Source: Hyphomicrobium sp. 99 (GTDB taxonomy: Bacteria; Pseudomonadota; Alphaproteobacteria; Rhizobiales; Hyphomicrobiaceae). Taken from it: DNA of 64,000 nt. The translations under genes were made by a program, and so were the position numbers. Under the pieces are notes generated by a model, which did no database searches, had not been told where the DNA came from, and saw only the letters and a program-made list of their open reading frames with translations. Of this stretch, positions 10,415-18,861 are shown piece after piece. The DNA is taken from the NCBI RefSeq assembly GCF_000384335.2, contig NZ_KQ031382.1, positions 558,001 to 622,000 of the forward strand. Reading direction: 5' to 3'. How positions within the stretch are numbered: position 1 is the stretch's first letter; every line of letters starts with the position of its first letter.

Positions 10415-10444
10415 GGCTGGCGGCGATTGCATCGCCAACCAGCC
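10415..10444 (-). terminator. Strong hairpin after ugd, possible terminator
   Basis: GGCTGG (10415-10420) pairs with CCAGCC (10439-10444), and the inner GGCGAT (10422-10427) pairs with ATCGCC (10431-10436). It starts 33 bases beyond the ugd stop. A short AT-rich stretch follows on the minus strand (GAATTTTG) rather than a clean T run, so it may be a weak intrinsic terminator or an mRNA 3' stabiliser. Confidence 0.45.
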
Positions 10445-10476
10445 GCCAAGACACCTATGCTCCGACCCGCTCGCGG

Positions 10477-11856
10477 CTATTCGGCCGCTTCGACCGGATG
10501 AAGAGAGGTTTGAACGGAGCCGTTGTTGGGTTCGTTCTTCACGGCATCGTGCCGTCCGCGACCGATGCCGGAATAGCTGAGGCCGAGTTCGCGCACGGCA
10601 TCGGCATCGAAAACGTTCCGGAGGTCGACGATGGTCTTGCCCTTCATCCGCCCTTTGAGCGCTTCGAGGTCGAGCGCCCGATATTCGTTCCATTCGGTAA
10701 TGACGACGAGGACATCGGCGCCTTCAGCGGCATGATCGGCGCTGTCGCACCACACAACTTCTGGTAGCAACGGCTCAGCCTGACGCCGGCCCTGCGGATC
10801 GCACGCGCGAATGGTGGCGCCCCGTTCCTGCAGCATCGGCACGATGACGAGACTTGGCGCGTCGCGCATGTCGTCTGTGTTCGGCTTGAAGGTCAATCCA
10901 AGGACGGCGATCGTCTTATCGCGAACCGACCCTCCGGCAGCCTCTTCGATCCGGATCGCCATGGCGAGTTTGCGCTCGTGATTGACGCGTTCGACCTGCT
11001 CGATGATCGAAACCGGTGATCTGGCCTCCCGCGCGGTGCGGATAAGCGCCGATACATCCTTAGGGAAACAAGAGCCGCCGTATCCGGGGCCGGGATGAAG
11101 AAACTTGTCGCCGATACGCTTGTCCCTGCCGATTGCGGAGGCAACTTCCTGGACGTCCGCGCCGACGCTCTCGCAAAGATCAGCTATCTCGTTGATAAAG
11201 CTGATCTTTAGGGCGAGAAAAGCATTTGCCGCGTATTTCGCAAGCTCTGCCGATTCGCGTTCGACGAACATCACGGGCGAGCCGCGAAGCGCCAGAGGCT
11301 TATAAAGCCGTTCCATCACATCGCGCGCCCGATCATCGTCGGCGCCGACAAGAACGCGATCGGGATGGGTGAAATCCTGAATTGCCGAGCCTTCCCGCAA
11401 AAACTCGGGATTGGAGCAGATGGCCACGTCGGCGTCGGGTCGCTTTGCCTTGAGGCGGCGCTCGATCTCTCGGCTGGTTCCGACAGGCACGGTCGATTTC
11501 GTCGTAACGACCGTAAATCCGTTGAAATGTGGCGCTGCTTCTTCCACGGCCGAGAACACGTAGGAAAGATCAGCGTATCCGTCGCCACGTCGCATTGGCG
11601 TTCCGACCGCCAGAAACACGACGTCGGCATCGGCGACAGCGGGTCCCAGTTTTTCCGTGAAGAGCAGGCGGCCGGCTTTGATGTTCCGTTCCATCAATGC
11701 GTCGAGCCCCGGCTCGTAAATGGGGGAACGGCCTGCCTTGAGATCGGCAAGGCGGTTCGGGTCCTTATCGACGCAAGTCACCGTCCAGCCGAAATCGGAA
11801 AAGCAGGCGGCTGAGACGAGTCCGACGTATCCCGCGCCAACCATACAAATCTTCAT
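10477..11856 (-). CDS. ugd: UDP-glucose 6-dehydrogenase
   Basis: Oxidises UDP-glucose to UDP-glucuronate with two NAD+, supplying acidic sugars for exopolysaccharide, capsule or glycolipid. The 459-residue protein has the N-terminal Rossmann motif GAGYVGLVSAACFSDFGW, the central dimerisation helix region (KLSFINEIADLCESVGAD-like, read here as KISFINEIADLCESVGAD), the catalytic cysteine in GPGYGGSCFPKD, and the UDP-binding C-terminal domain with VLGLTFKPNTDDMRDAP. It is about 20 residues longer than the typical 435-residue enzyme because of a C-terminal tail (after IGRGRHDAV). It stands alone, with no sugar-polymer genes beside it in the window. Confidence 0.95.
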   Translation of the reverse strand: MKICMVGAGYVGLVSAACFSDFGWTVTCVDKDPNRLADLKAGRSPIYEPGLDALMERNIKAGRLLFTEKLGPAVADADVVFLAVGTPMRRGDGYADLSYVFSAVEEAAPHFNGFTVVTTKSTVPVGTSREIERRLKAKRPDADVAICSNPEFLREGSAIQDFTHPDRVLVGADDDRARDVMERLYKPLALRGSPVMFVERESAELAKYAANAFLALKISFINEIADLCESVGADVQEVASAIGRDKRIGDKFLHPGPGYGGSCFPKDVSALIRTAREARSPVSIIEQVERVNHERKLAMAIRIEEAAGGSVRDKTIAVLGLTFKPNTDDMRDAPSLVIVPMLQERGATIRACDPQGRRQAEPLLPEVVWCDSADHAAEGADVLVVITEWNEYRALDLEALKGRMKGKTIVDLRNVFDADAVRELGLSYSGIGRGRHDAVKNEPNNGSVQTSLHPVEAAE

Positions 11857-12280
11857 ACTTCAGGTCCCCTTCCCCTGCTGAATCCGGCCGCAACCTGACG
11901 AGGTGTAGCATCGGATCGGTATGTGGGAAATTGCCACGCGGACGCGACTGTCCCCAAAATACCCAGCTAATCGACGAGCAGTTGGAAAAGATGGCGGTCA
12001 GGGCTGTATCCGCTCAAATGACACGACTTTTTATAATGAAGCCTGTCCGCAGCGCTGGCCGATCGCTTCGCAAGCAGGCCCCCTGACCATTGAGACGACG
12101 GACTTCACGTCCTGATAAGTATCGAAGTTCTTGTTATTTGACCCCGCAAGGGGATCAGGGCTTTGATGCATTCGTCGACACGCTGCTGTGTCGGCCGCGG
12201 TGATTTCGAAGGCGACTTGCGCCGCGTCATCAAACGCTAAGACCCACGAATTCCTCGTGGGCTCCGCATTGGAGACCGCT
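11857..12280. other. 424-base region without a recognised gene, holding the 5' regions of ugd and the small-gene cluster
   Basis: Short frames exist but none has both a ribosome binding site and codon use like the neighbours. The ugd leader (AGGGGACCTGAAGT before its ATG) is at the left end. A perfect 7-bp hairpin is at 12243-12261. No promoter could be assigned with confidence. Confidence 0.5.
12243..12261 (+). promoter_or_regulatory. Hairpin just upstream of the Cys-rich peptide gene
   Basis: CCCACGA (12243-12249) and TCGTGGG (12255-12261) form a perfect 7-bp stem with the loop ATTCC, ending 9 bases before the GGAG ribosome binding site of the peptide at 12281. It could stop a leader transcript or gate ribosome access; there is no T run, so a simple terminator is unlikely. 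Confidence 0.4.
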
Positions 12281-12358
12281 ATGAAAAACGTTGACCTCTG
12301 CTTCCTGTCCCCGTGTTGCGCGATGAAGGCCTCGATGTGTATGGCCGGCTGCTGTTGA
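12281..12358 (+). CDS. Cys-rich 25-residue peptide
   Basis: An ATG at 12281 with GGAG at 12271-12274 (6-base spacing) opens a 25-codon frame ending in TGA at 12356-12358. The peptide begins MKNVDLC and ends SMCMAGCC; it has six cysteines, three of them in the last six residues together with two methionines in MCM. I do not recognise a family. A Cys/Met-rich tail could bind soft metals such as copper, or the frame could be a leader peptide whose translation controls the small genes downstream. That the frame is translated is an inference from the ribosome binding site and spacing alone. Confidence 0.4.
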   Translation: MKNVDLCFLSPCCAMKASMCMAGCC

Positions 12359-12439
12359 GATCACGCAGCCCCGCCTGAGCCCTTTCAATCAAAAAATCGC
12401 AATTTAGAGGACGCTGGCCACGGCCGGCAGAGCAAAGCC

Positions 12440-12667
12440 ATGTCTAAATCCTACGTCATTGAGGTCGGCGACGACCAAGCCGGACTTATCATCCGTGAAG
12501 AAGGTGAACGCGAATATCTCTTTCATGCGGCACTGAATGAATACAGTGCTCTCGAAGGTCGCCGCTTCGCAAATCCTCTTCTCGCCGAACGGGCGGCAAT
12601 CGCCCACTTGGCAAGCCGGCGTCGCCGGCGAATCTCGGCCCGCGCTCAGGAGGCTTTCGCGCTATGA
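12440..12667 (+). CDS. Small conserved-looking hypothetical protein
   Basis: A 75-residue protein starting SKSYVIEVGDDQAGLIIREE and ending in a basic stretch (HLASRRRRRISARAQEAF). The middle (YLFHAALNEYSALEGRRFAN) looks like a compact alpha/beta fold. I recall similar unnamed proteins in other Hyphomicrobiales, but no function. The ATG at 12440 has only a weak ribosome binding site. Its stop overlaps the next small frame by four bases (ATGA), and the cluster is closed by the strong terminator at 12907. Confidence 0.6.
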   Translation: MSKSYVIEVGDDQAGLIIREEGEREYLFHAALNEYSALEGRRFANPLLAERAAIAHLASRRRRRISARAQEAFAL

Positions 12668-12834
12668 GCGGACACATCAGCGAAGCCATCCGCTCGCATC
12701 CTGAGCCAAATCGGGGTGTCGACCTGCGAACAACGCCAGCGCCCTCCCGGCACTTGACGTTGGTGGCGGATCGCGACTGGCATCCCGATCCGATTCCGTC
12801 ACTGGCGCCGGTCGGGCCGTCGACAGACTTCTAA
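12664..12834 (+). CDS. Very small hypothetical protein coupled to the preceding gene
   Basis: A 56-residue frame whose ATG overlaps the previous stop (ATGA). The product (MSGHISEAIRSHPEPNR at the start, VADRDWHPDPIPSLAPVG near the end) is Pro-rich and probably disordered. The overlap, and the terminator that follows 73 bases later, favour translation, but no family is recognised and it is too short to judge by codon use. Confidence 0.35.
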   Translation: MSGHISEAIRSHPEPNRGVDLRTTPAPSRHLTLVADRDWHPDPIPSLAPVGPSTDF

Positions 12835-12906
12835 CGCGCTGAGCACGCAGGCTTGATAGCGCAACTTCCTCCCTGGACCTGCTCGCACTCTGCGGACGGG
12901 AACCTT

Positions 12907-12945
12907 GAGACCGGTGGCTCTTCATCGGCCGCCGGTCTCTTTTTT
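12907..12945 (+). terminator. Intrinsic terminator of the small-gene cluster
   Basis: GAGACCGGTGGC (12907-12918) pairs with GCCGCCGGTCTC (12928-12939) with one G-T pair, followed by a run of six T. This is a textbook Rho-independent terminator and the best one in the window. Confidence 0.9.
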
Positions 12946-13044
12946 CCAAGGTAGAAAAGCTTGTGACTTTTTGTTCGTTCTCTGCTTCGTGCTGCTTTGA
13001 AATAAGCGACGAAGTGCTCCGATAATATAAAAGGGGATCAATAT

Positions 13045-14049
13045 ATGACGATCGGGCGTGTGGTATCGCGACTTGGTTTGGCGACGGCTCTTCTCGTGGC
13101 GGTATCGCCCGGAGCGTTCGCCGAAAACAGCATTCTGAATGCTTCTTACGACGTCTCGCGCGAGCTCTATAAGGAAATCAATCCGGCATTCGTCGCGAAC
13201 TGGAAGAAGTCGTCAGGCAACGACATTGAAGTGAAGCAAGCACACGGGGGATCGACGAAGCAGGCGCAAGCCGTGTCTGAAGGCCTCGAGGCTGACGTCG
13301 TCACTCTCAATCAACCGACGGACCTGGACTTCCTCGTCAGCAAAGGCGTGGTTTCTAGCGATTGGCGGAATAAATTCCCGCACGGCGCCGCGCCTTATAC
13401 GACAACGACTGTTTTTCTGGTCCGCAAAGGCAACCCAAAGGCCATTGCCGATTGGAGTGATCTCGTAAAGCCCGGCATCTCCGTCGTCATCCCCAACCCG
13501 AAGACGTCTGGCAACGGCCGCTATACGTATCTTGCGGCTTGGGGATATGCGCTCGATAAACTGGGTTCCGAAGACAAGGCGCGCGAATTCGTCGGTAAGC
13601 TCTTCGCCAACGTTCCGGTGTTCGACGGCGGCGGACGTGGAGCCACGACAAGCTTTACACAGCGCGCCATCGGCGATGTCCTGGTGACGTTCGAAAACGA
13701 AGCCGCACTCATCAAGGCCGAGGTCGATGGGCAAAATTTTGATGTCGTCTATCCGTCGCTCAGCGTCGAAGCGGCCCCGCCGGTAGCAATCGTCGATACG
13801 GTCGTCGAGAAGCGCAAGACAGCCGATGTCGCGAAGGCTTATCTCGACTTCCTTTATTCGGATGACGCGCAGAAGATCATAGCCAAGCATCATTTCCGCC
13901 CGCGCAGCGAAGCTGCACTGAAGGAAGCGAACCTGCCGGCCATCAAAACCTTTTCGGTCGAAGACAAGATCGGGCCATGGGCGACCGTGCAAAAGACGCA
14001 CTTCGCGGATGGCGGCGTCTACGATCAAATTACGACCAAGCAGAACTGA
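13045..14049 (+). CDS. sbp: Periplasmic sulfate/thiosulfate-binding protein
   Basis: A 334-residue ABC-importer binding protein with a signal peptide (cleavage likely after PGAFA). The mature start NSILNASYDVSRELYKEINPAF, then VKQAHGGSTKQAQAVSEGLEADVV, then IPNPKTSGNGRYTYLAAWGY are the hallmark segments of the Sbp/CysP family, whose Ser and backbone amides hold the sulfate ion. The usual permease and ATPase genes (cysT, cysW, cysA) do not follow: the next gene is a small membrane protein and a terminator lies directly downstream. It must work with a transporter encoded elsewhere. Confidence 0.93.
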   Translation: MTIGRVVSRLGLATALLVAVSPGAFAENSILNASYDVSRELYKEINPAFVANWKKSSGNDIEVKQAHGGSTKQAQAVSEGLEADVVTLNQPTDLDFLVSKGVVSSDWRNKFPHGAAPYTTTTVFLVRKGNPKAIADWSDLVKPGISVVIPNPKTSGNGRYTYLAAWGYALDKLGSEDKAREFVGKLFANVPVFDGGGRGATTSFTQRAIGDVLVTFENEAALIKAEVDGQNFDVVYPSLSVEAAPPVAIVDTVVEKRKTADVAKAYLDFLYSDDAQKIIAKHHFRPRSEAALKEANLPAIKTFSVEDKIGPWATVQKTHFADGGVYDQITTKQN

Positions 14050-14067
14050 ACCGGTTCGGCACGTCCT

Positions 14068-14099
14068 GAGCAAGCCGCGACATCGCGCGCGGCTTGCTC
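14068..14099 (+). terminator. Hairpin terminator after sbp
   Basis: GAGCAAGCCGCG (14068-14079) pairs perfectly with CGCGGCTTGCTC (14088-14099), 18 bases after the sbp stop. A pyrimidine-rich but not pure T tail follows (CTCTTC). It probably isolates sbp as a single-gene unit. Confidence 0.7.
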
Positions 14100-14206
14100 C
14101 TCTTCGATCACAATCCCTCGTCCTTGGGCCGAATGACTGCTAGAAGCGTCGCGGCCGCTGGCGCTTTTTGGCGTCGCCAAGACGTTTGGAACGGGGAGGA
14201 TGAGCG

Positions 14207-14470
14207 ATGGGTGATCACTTTTGGCCGGCGATGTATCCGGGCTTGATTGTCGGCGTTCTCTACGGCTTATCGCTGCGCGGAGTATTCAATACCGTCATCG
14301 CGGCGCTCGGTGGTCTCATCGGAGCAGCCATCGCCTACGAAGGTTTGCTTGCGGCCAATCTTAATGACGGCCTCCCCTCGGTGATCGGTCTCATCGTCGG
14401 AGCATTCCTCGGAGCTTATCTTTTGACGAGTATTGCTCAGCGTTTCTCCAGCACACGTCCGAAAACCTAA
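14207..14470 (+). CDS. Small integral membrane protein
   Basis: An 87-residue protein with two or three Gly/Ala-rich membrane segments (YPGLIVGVLYGLSLRG, VIAALGGLIGAAIAYEG, VIGLIVGAFLGAYLLTSIA) and a short basic C-terminus. A GGGGAGGA site lies about 6 bases before the ATG. I do not recognise a family; the Gly-zipper-like helices suggest oligomerisation. It is followed by a 138-base gap before the glycosyltransferase gene. Confidence 0.65.
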   Translation: MGDHFWPAMYPGLIVGVLYGLSLRGVFNTVIAALGGLIGAAIAYEGLLAANLNDGLPSVIGLIVGAFLGAYLLTSIAQRFSSTRPKT

Positions 14471-14608
14471 GCAGGATTGCGCGCACGCCGCCCCGGGTAC
14501 AATCTGAGGGTTGATTTCCCCTTGTGTCATGCGGCCGTCGCACAACTGTCGTCGAAATTTCACTGAATCCTGGAATGCAGCAATGGAATTGCTAACCAGG
14601 GAGGTGAG

Positions 14609-15763
14609 ATGGCCGATTTCGTAACGGCGGCGGCTCTGGTCTTCTGCGCAGTGGCGACTGCCACACATCTCGTAACGATCACTCTGGCATTATTCCGCGT
14701 TGCTTCATCCCGCTCCCGGCAGCGCGGATTGAGTGTCGAGCCCGTCAGCATCATCCGCCCGGTTTGCGGTCGCGACCACTTCGACGAAATGACGCTTCGC
14801 TCGACGTTCGAGCTTGGCGCCAGCGGCTATGAAATCATTTTTTGCGCGGCTCGCGAGGACGACCTCGCGGTGCCATTCGTCAGAAACTTGATCGCGCAGT
14901 ATCCGCATGTCGAAGCGAAACTACTCATTGGCGACGACAGGCCGACAAGCAATCCGAAGCTCAACAACATCGTCAAGGGATGGGCGGCCGCGCGGTTTCC
15001 CTGGATCGTCCTGGCCGACAACAATGTCTTGATGCCGAAGACCTATCTCGATGATCTGTTTCGCAGCTTCGAACCCAACGTCGGCCTCGTCTGCTCTCCG
15101 CCCGTCGGAAGCCATCCGATAGGGTTTTGGGCCGAACTCGAATGTGCTTTCCTCAATACTTATCAGGCACGCTGGCAAAGCGCCGCCGACACGGTCGGTC
15201 TCGGATTTGCGCAAGGCAAATCGATGCTCTGGCGCCGCGATATGCTCGATGACGCTGGCGGCGTCGTAGCTCTGGGCGCAGAGATCGCCGAAGACGCCGC
15301 CGCCACGAAGATCGTCCGCTCTCATGGCCTCAGCGTGCGCCTCGTCGACCGCCCATTCGAACAGCCGTTGGGTCCACGATCCGCGGCGCAGGTATGGGCG
15401 CGCCAGGTGCGCTGGGCGAGGCTGCGGCGCGTAACGTTCCCGATTTTCTACGCGCCCGAAATTCTTACCGGCTCCACGCTGCCAATTGCAGCCGGCGTTG
15501 CCGCGGCTTCGGGCTACGGTCTCGAGCCAGTGCCGGTGTTCTTCGCGCTGCTTGCCGTTTGGTTCGGCTCCGAAGCGCTTTTGGCGCGTGTGGCCGGCTG
15601 GCACATGAAATGGCAGTCACCCATCGCGTGGATGCTGCGCGATGCGCTGCTCCCTCTTCTTTGGGTCGAGGGTTGGGCCGGAGATACGTTCGTTTGGCGC
15701 GGGAACGACATGAGCGTCGCAAAATCCGACACTAGCAACCCGATCGCCAATTCGAGTGTGTAG
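14609..15763 (+). CDS. Family GT21 glycosyltransferase, ceramide glucosyltransferase-like
   Basis: A 384-residue membrane glycosyltransferase. An N-terminal membrane segment precedes a GT-A domain with VSIIRPVCGRD, a D-x-N element in VLADNNVLMPK, an acidic site in AEIAEDAAATKIV and the RxxRW form of the (Q/R)xxRW motif in ARQVRWARLRR; two or three membrane segments close the protein. The family includes ceramide glucosyltransferases and HpnI of hopanoid synthesis. With no hopanoid or sphingolipid genes next door, the acceptor lipid cannot be stated. The ATG at 14609 has AGGGAGGTG before it. Confidence 0.85.
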   Translation: MADFVTAAALVFCAVATATHLVTITLALFRVASSRSRQRGLSVEPVSIIRPVCGRDHFDEMTLRSTFELGASGYEIIFCAAREDDLAVPFVRNLIAQYPHVEAKLLIGDDRPTSNPKLNNIVKGWAAARFPWIVLADNNVLMPKTYLDDLFRSFEPNVGLVCSPPVGSHPIGFWAELECAFLNTYQARWQSAADTVGLGFAQGKSMLWRRDMLDDAGGVVALGAEIAEDAAATKIVRSHGLSVRLVDRPFEQPLGPRSAAQVWARQVRWARLRRVTFPIFYAPEILTGSTLPIAAGVAAASGYGLEPVPVFFALLAVWFGSEALLARVAGWHMKWQSPIAWMLRDALLPLLWVEGWAGDTFVWRGNDMSVAKSDTSNPIANSSV

Positions 15764-15774
15764 AGCGCGGGGGC

Positions 15775-15800
15775 AGGACCCGACCCCGAGAGAGGGTCCT
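15775..15800. terminator. Hairpin between convergent genes
   Basis: AGGACCC (15775-15781) pairs with GGGTCCT (15794-15800) around a 12-base loop, between the converging glycosyltransferase and phosphatase genes. The end of the phosphatase frame begins at 15800. There is no clear T run on either strand. Confidence 0.35.
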
Positions 15801-17635
15801 TACTTCTTCTGAGCCACCGCGGCATCCGGCACGAGCCCGACCGTGCGTCCTTCAAAGCCTGCCGCGTCGAAGTATTTCGTTTCGCCCGCAACTTGGTAAT
15901 TGAGGATCGTCCGTAATCCCGACGACGACGGTTCGGAGACGAGCGTCTTACGCTCCCACGTTGGCACAGAGCCATCTGTCAAAGCTTCGCCAAGCGTTCT
16001 CCCGACAAGCTTGCCATGACTTTCCGGAATCAAGCCAAGGATCGTCGCGATGGTGCGGCCGACATCGGCGTTGCTGGCGGGCGACGCGCTGACGAAGCCC
16101 TTCTTGAAATCAGGTCCGAACGCCGCCATGAAATTTGCCGTATCCGCACGGCTGAAGCTTCCATGCATTCCCTGCCCTTGCTGGAGACCCGTATCGGCAA
16201 CCTCTGCCGTGCAGAGTTCAGGTTGGGCGCATCCCGTTGAGATGCTTTTAAAATTGACGACGATCGACGGCCGCGGCATCAGCGACGAACCCTGCAGGTT
16301 GATCGCCGAGAGCGGCAAGGTCCCCGGGAATTTCCCCAGGTGGTCATCGACGAAGAGGCCGCTGACATAATCCTGAGCCAGCAGCGCATCGACTGTCTTC
16401 TGCGCCAGTTCTTGATCACCGCTCGGAATATAGATGAGGTCCGATCCGCCGTTCGCCGCGACAACCACCTTCGGTGCATTGGCATCTTCACCGATCAAGC
16501 CGTCTGCGACTTTGGGGTGGTTGCCGGGTTCGATTTTCGCGTTCGTATTCTCAGGGTCATACAGCGGCAAGTTCAACGCCGCAGCGAGATCGAGTGCGAG
16601 AAATCCCGGCGGTAGCATGACAGGGGGAACATCGGCATAACTCGCCCGGGCGGCGCCGCTCGTCTCGCTCTGCTTTGAAATCGTCGAGAATCCGTGATCT
16701 GCGGAGACGACGATATCGGTCGTCTCGGAAATACCGAGTTGATCGAGCGTCCGCCGGATTGCTGCGAGGTTCGAGTCCGCATTGCGGATCGCTGCCATCG
16801 ACGTCGGTCCGTTAATGCCCGGTTCGAGCTTCAACAGGCTATCGCCCTGGTTATGTTGCGTTCCATCCGGATCGCGCGACCAGAAAACAACGACGAATGG
16901 TTTTCCGTCAGCTTTGAACTTCGGCAGAACGACCCGCGTCAGCGCCGCAGTGAAATACCCCTGCTGAACGACATTGGCGTCCTTGGTGCCGGGCTCGTGA
17001 AAATTTCCGCTTTCTTTGTTCGTCAACCGGCTCGGAGCCTCCAATGGCAGACCGGCCGCTTTGAGGCCATCGCTCAGCCAAGGGGTGAGCGGAATACCTG
17101 CGGGAGTTCCCGTCGCATCGTCCACGATGACACTTTCACCGCCGTCGCGAGACGTATGATCGAACACGAGTGTCGGACCGATCTTGCCGATCGCAGCGGT
17201 GTTGAAACCCGCGCGATGAGCAACATGCAGGATCGTTTCCTCGTCGATGAAGTTGCCGGCAAAATGCTCGTCGATGTCACCAAGAACGCCATCGTTTTCA
17301 ATGAACGCCATGCGCGCCGAAGCAGCCGTGCGGATCGGGAAGCCCGCGTAGAGAACATTTCCGAAAATGCTGGTGTCGCCCAAATAATGACCGGTCGCCA
17401 TGCCGCTCGAGTTCGGCATCGTGAATGTCGGAAACAGCGAATGGCTGTTGACGAAGTTGACGCCCTTGTCCCGGATATCGGCGAAGGTCGGCGCAGTCTC
17501 GGGCGTCACGATGCCGGCCCGCAATCCATCAGGAACAAAAAGCACGACGTTATGCCGGCTGCCATCAGCAACGGCTGGCGCCGCGCTCGCAAATGCGGCG
17601 AGAACTGCGCATGAGATGAGCTGCTTTGCTGACAT
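15800..17635 (-). CDS. Exported alkaline-phosphatase-superfamily phosphodiesterase-like enzyme
   Basis: A 611-residue periplasmic hydrolase with a signal peptide (cleavage near AAPAVADG). The zinc-site pattern of the nucleotide pyrophosphatase/phosphodiesterase group is visible: the metal Asp in VLFVPDGLRAG, the nucleophile Thr in SLFPTFTMPNSSGMATGHYLG, then WSRDPDGTQHNQGD and the Asp-His pair in VVSADHGFS. The substrate (nucleotide sugar, phosphodiester or phosphonate) cannot be told. Tail segments include a Cys pair in STGCAQPELCTAEV that could form a disulfide. It stands alone, divergent from the amidotransferase gene. Confidence 0.88.
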   Translation of the reverse strand: MSAKQLISCAVLAAFASAAPAVADGSRHNVVLFVPDGLRAGIVTPETAPTFADIRDKGVNFVNSHSLFPTFTMPNSSGMATGHYLGDTSIFGNVLYAGFPIRTAASARMAFIENDGVLGDIDEHFAGNFIDEETILHVAHRAGFNTAAIGKIGPTLVFDHTSRDGGESVIVDDATGTPAGIPLTPWLSDGLKAAGLPLEAPSRLTNKESGNFHEPGTKDANVVQQGYFTAALTRVVLPKFKADGKPFVVVFWSRDPDGTQHNQGDSLLKLEPGINGPTSMAAIRNADSNLAAIRRTLDQLGISETTDIVVSADHGFSTISKQSETSGAARASYADVPPVMLPPGFLALDLAAALNLPLYDPENTNAKIEPGNHPKVADGLIGEDANAPKVVVAANGGSDLIYIPSGDQELAQKTVDALLAQDYVSGLFVDDHLGKFPGTLPLSAINLQGSSLMPRPSIVVNFKSISTGCAQPELCTAEVADTGLQQGQGMHGSFSRADTANFMAAFGPDFKKGFVSASPASNADVGRTIATILGLIPESHGKLVGRTLGEALTDGSVPTWERKTLVSEPSSSGLRTILNYQVAGETKYFDAAGFEGRTVGLVPDAAVAQKK

Positions 17636-17816
17636 TTAACCCTCACTCGAACTGACGCCCGGAAATTGGTCCGGGAAACGATGAACATTTGAATCTAGCG
17701 CTCGGCGATGACTCCCTCATGTCGCTCGTCATCGCGTCTGCGCCACTTTCTTGGTGGTGGAAATTTTTTCTCTACTATGCCACAGGGATTACTCCGCAGC
17801 ATGCATTGGGGGGCTC

Positions 17817-18536
17817 GTGCGCTTTCTCGTATTTCAACACATCGCCTGTGAGCATCCGGGCATCTTTCGCAAATTCTTCGCCGCCGACGGCATTTCCTGG
17901 GACGCGGTTGAACTCGACGAGGGAGAGACCATCCCGCCGCTCGAAAACTATGATGCGCTTTGGGTCATGGGCGGACCGATGGACGTATGGGATGTCGAAG
18001 AACATCCCTGGCTAATCGAGGAGAAGCGCGCGATCCGGCGCTGGGTCCGCGATTTGGGCCGTCCCTTCGTGGGGCTCTGTCTTGGCCACCAGCTCCTCGC
18101 AGATGCACTGGGTGGCACATGTGGCCCGCAGCGCCCGCCGGAAATTGGAATCCTCGACATTGCGTTGACGCCGGAAGCCGCAAGCGATCCGGTGTTCGGC
18201 GATCTGCCGAACGAGTTTAAAGCGGTCCAATGGCATTCTGTGCGTGTAGCTCAGCCGCCTGAAGGCGCGGTGGTGCTGGCTAAATCCGACATCTGTCCCT
18301 GTCAGGCAATGCGCGTCGGTCGAAACGCCTGGAGCATGCAGTATCACGTTGAGGTCGAGGAAAATACGATCGCCGATTGGGGTAATATTCCGGCTTACGC
18401 TGAGGCTCTGGAGCGAACGCACGGACCCGGCGCGCTGCCGCGTATGGCCGAGACTGCGAAGCCTCATGCGTCAAATTTTGCTGCAAACGCACAAAAGCTC
18501 TATCGCAACTTCATGCGCGAAATTCGCTCTCGTTGA
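17817..18536 (+). CDS. Class I glutamine amidotransferase
   Basis: A 239-residue GMP-synthase-like glutamine amidotransferase, with the nucleophile Cys in FVGLCLGHQLLADALGG and the catalytic His in SMQYHVEVEENT. The frame is open from 17751, but the product fits the family only from the GTG at 17817 (RFLVFQHIACEHPGIF), which has a GGGGGG site 4 bases upstream. Stand-alone members act on gamma-glutamyl or other amide substrates, or are partners of a synthetase encoded elsewhere; no partner is visible here. Confidence 0.85.
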   Translation: MRFLVFQHIACEHPGIFRKFFAADGISWDAVELDEGETIPPLENYDALWVMGGPMDVWDVEEHPWLIEEKRAIRRWVRDLGRPFVGLCLGHQLLADALGGTCGPQRPPEIGILDIALTPEAASDPVFGDLPNEFKAVQWHSVRVAQPPEGAVVLAKSDICPCQAMRVGRNAWSMQYHVEVEENTIADWGNIPAYAEALERTHGPGALPRMAETAKPHASNFAANAQKLYRNFMREIRSR

Positions 18537-18665
18537 GCGACTGCAGCAATCGTCTTAAGAAAACAATTTGACTGGCAATTTGGCAAATTCGTTGCGTTCA
18601 ATGATCATTATGATACGCTAAAAAGGCCCTAGTTTTACAGGGTTATTGGTTGCGATTGGTACAGA

Positions 18666-18827
18666 GGTTCGCATGTCCGTCCTGGACACCGCGCAACGAA
18701 CCGGAGCCATAGCGGGCAGAAATGCCTGCAGCGTCTGGTGTTGTCCCAGGCGCGCGAAAATTTTCGAAATTCGACTGCTCGCTTAGCGCCACGCGCCGGA
18801 GACCCGGTTCGTGGCGCTTCTCGTTTT
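18666..18827 (+). promoter_or_regulatory. Structured 5' leader with terminator before the APC permease, candidate riboswitch or attenuator
   Basis: The region between the amidotransferase and the permease holds nested helices: GGTTCG (18666-18671) with CGAACC (18697-18702), inside it TGTCC (18674-18678) with GGACA (18684-18688), then GGCA-GAAA-TGCC (18715-18726). A perfect 9-bp stem AGCGCCACG (18785-18793) with CGTGGCGCT (18810-18818) is followed by TCTCGTTTT, a terminator ending 35 bases before the start codon. An alternative pairing CCTGGACACC with GGTGT..CCCAGG is also possible. I do not match it to a known riboswitch class. Confidence 0.45.
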
Positions 18828-18861
18828 GCCCACTGATGAAAATCAAGCTCGGGGGATACGC

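Noticed and set aside
18592..18614. Promoter for the APC permease leader (TTGCGT and TATGAT)
   Set aside because: The spacing is only about 11 bases, too short for a sigma-70 promoter.
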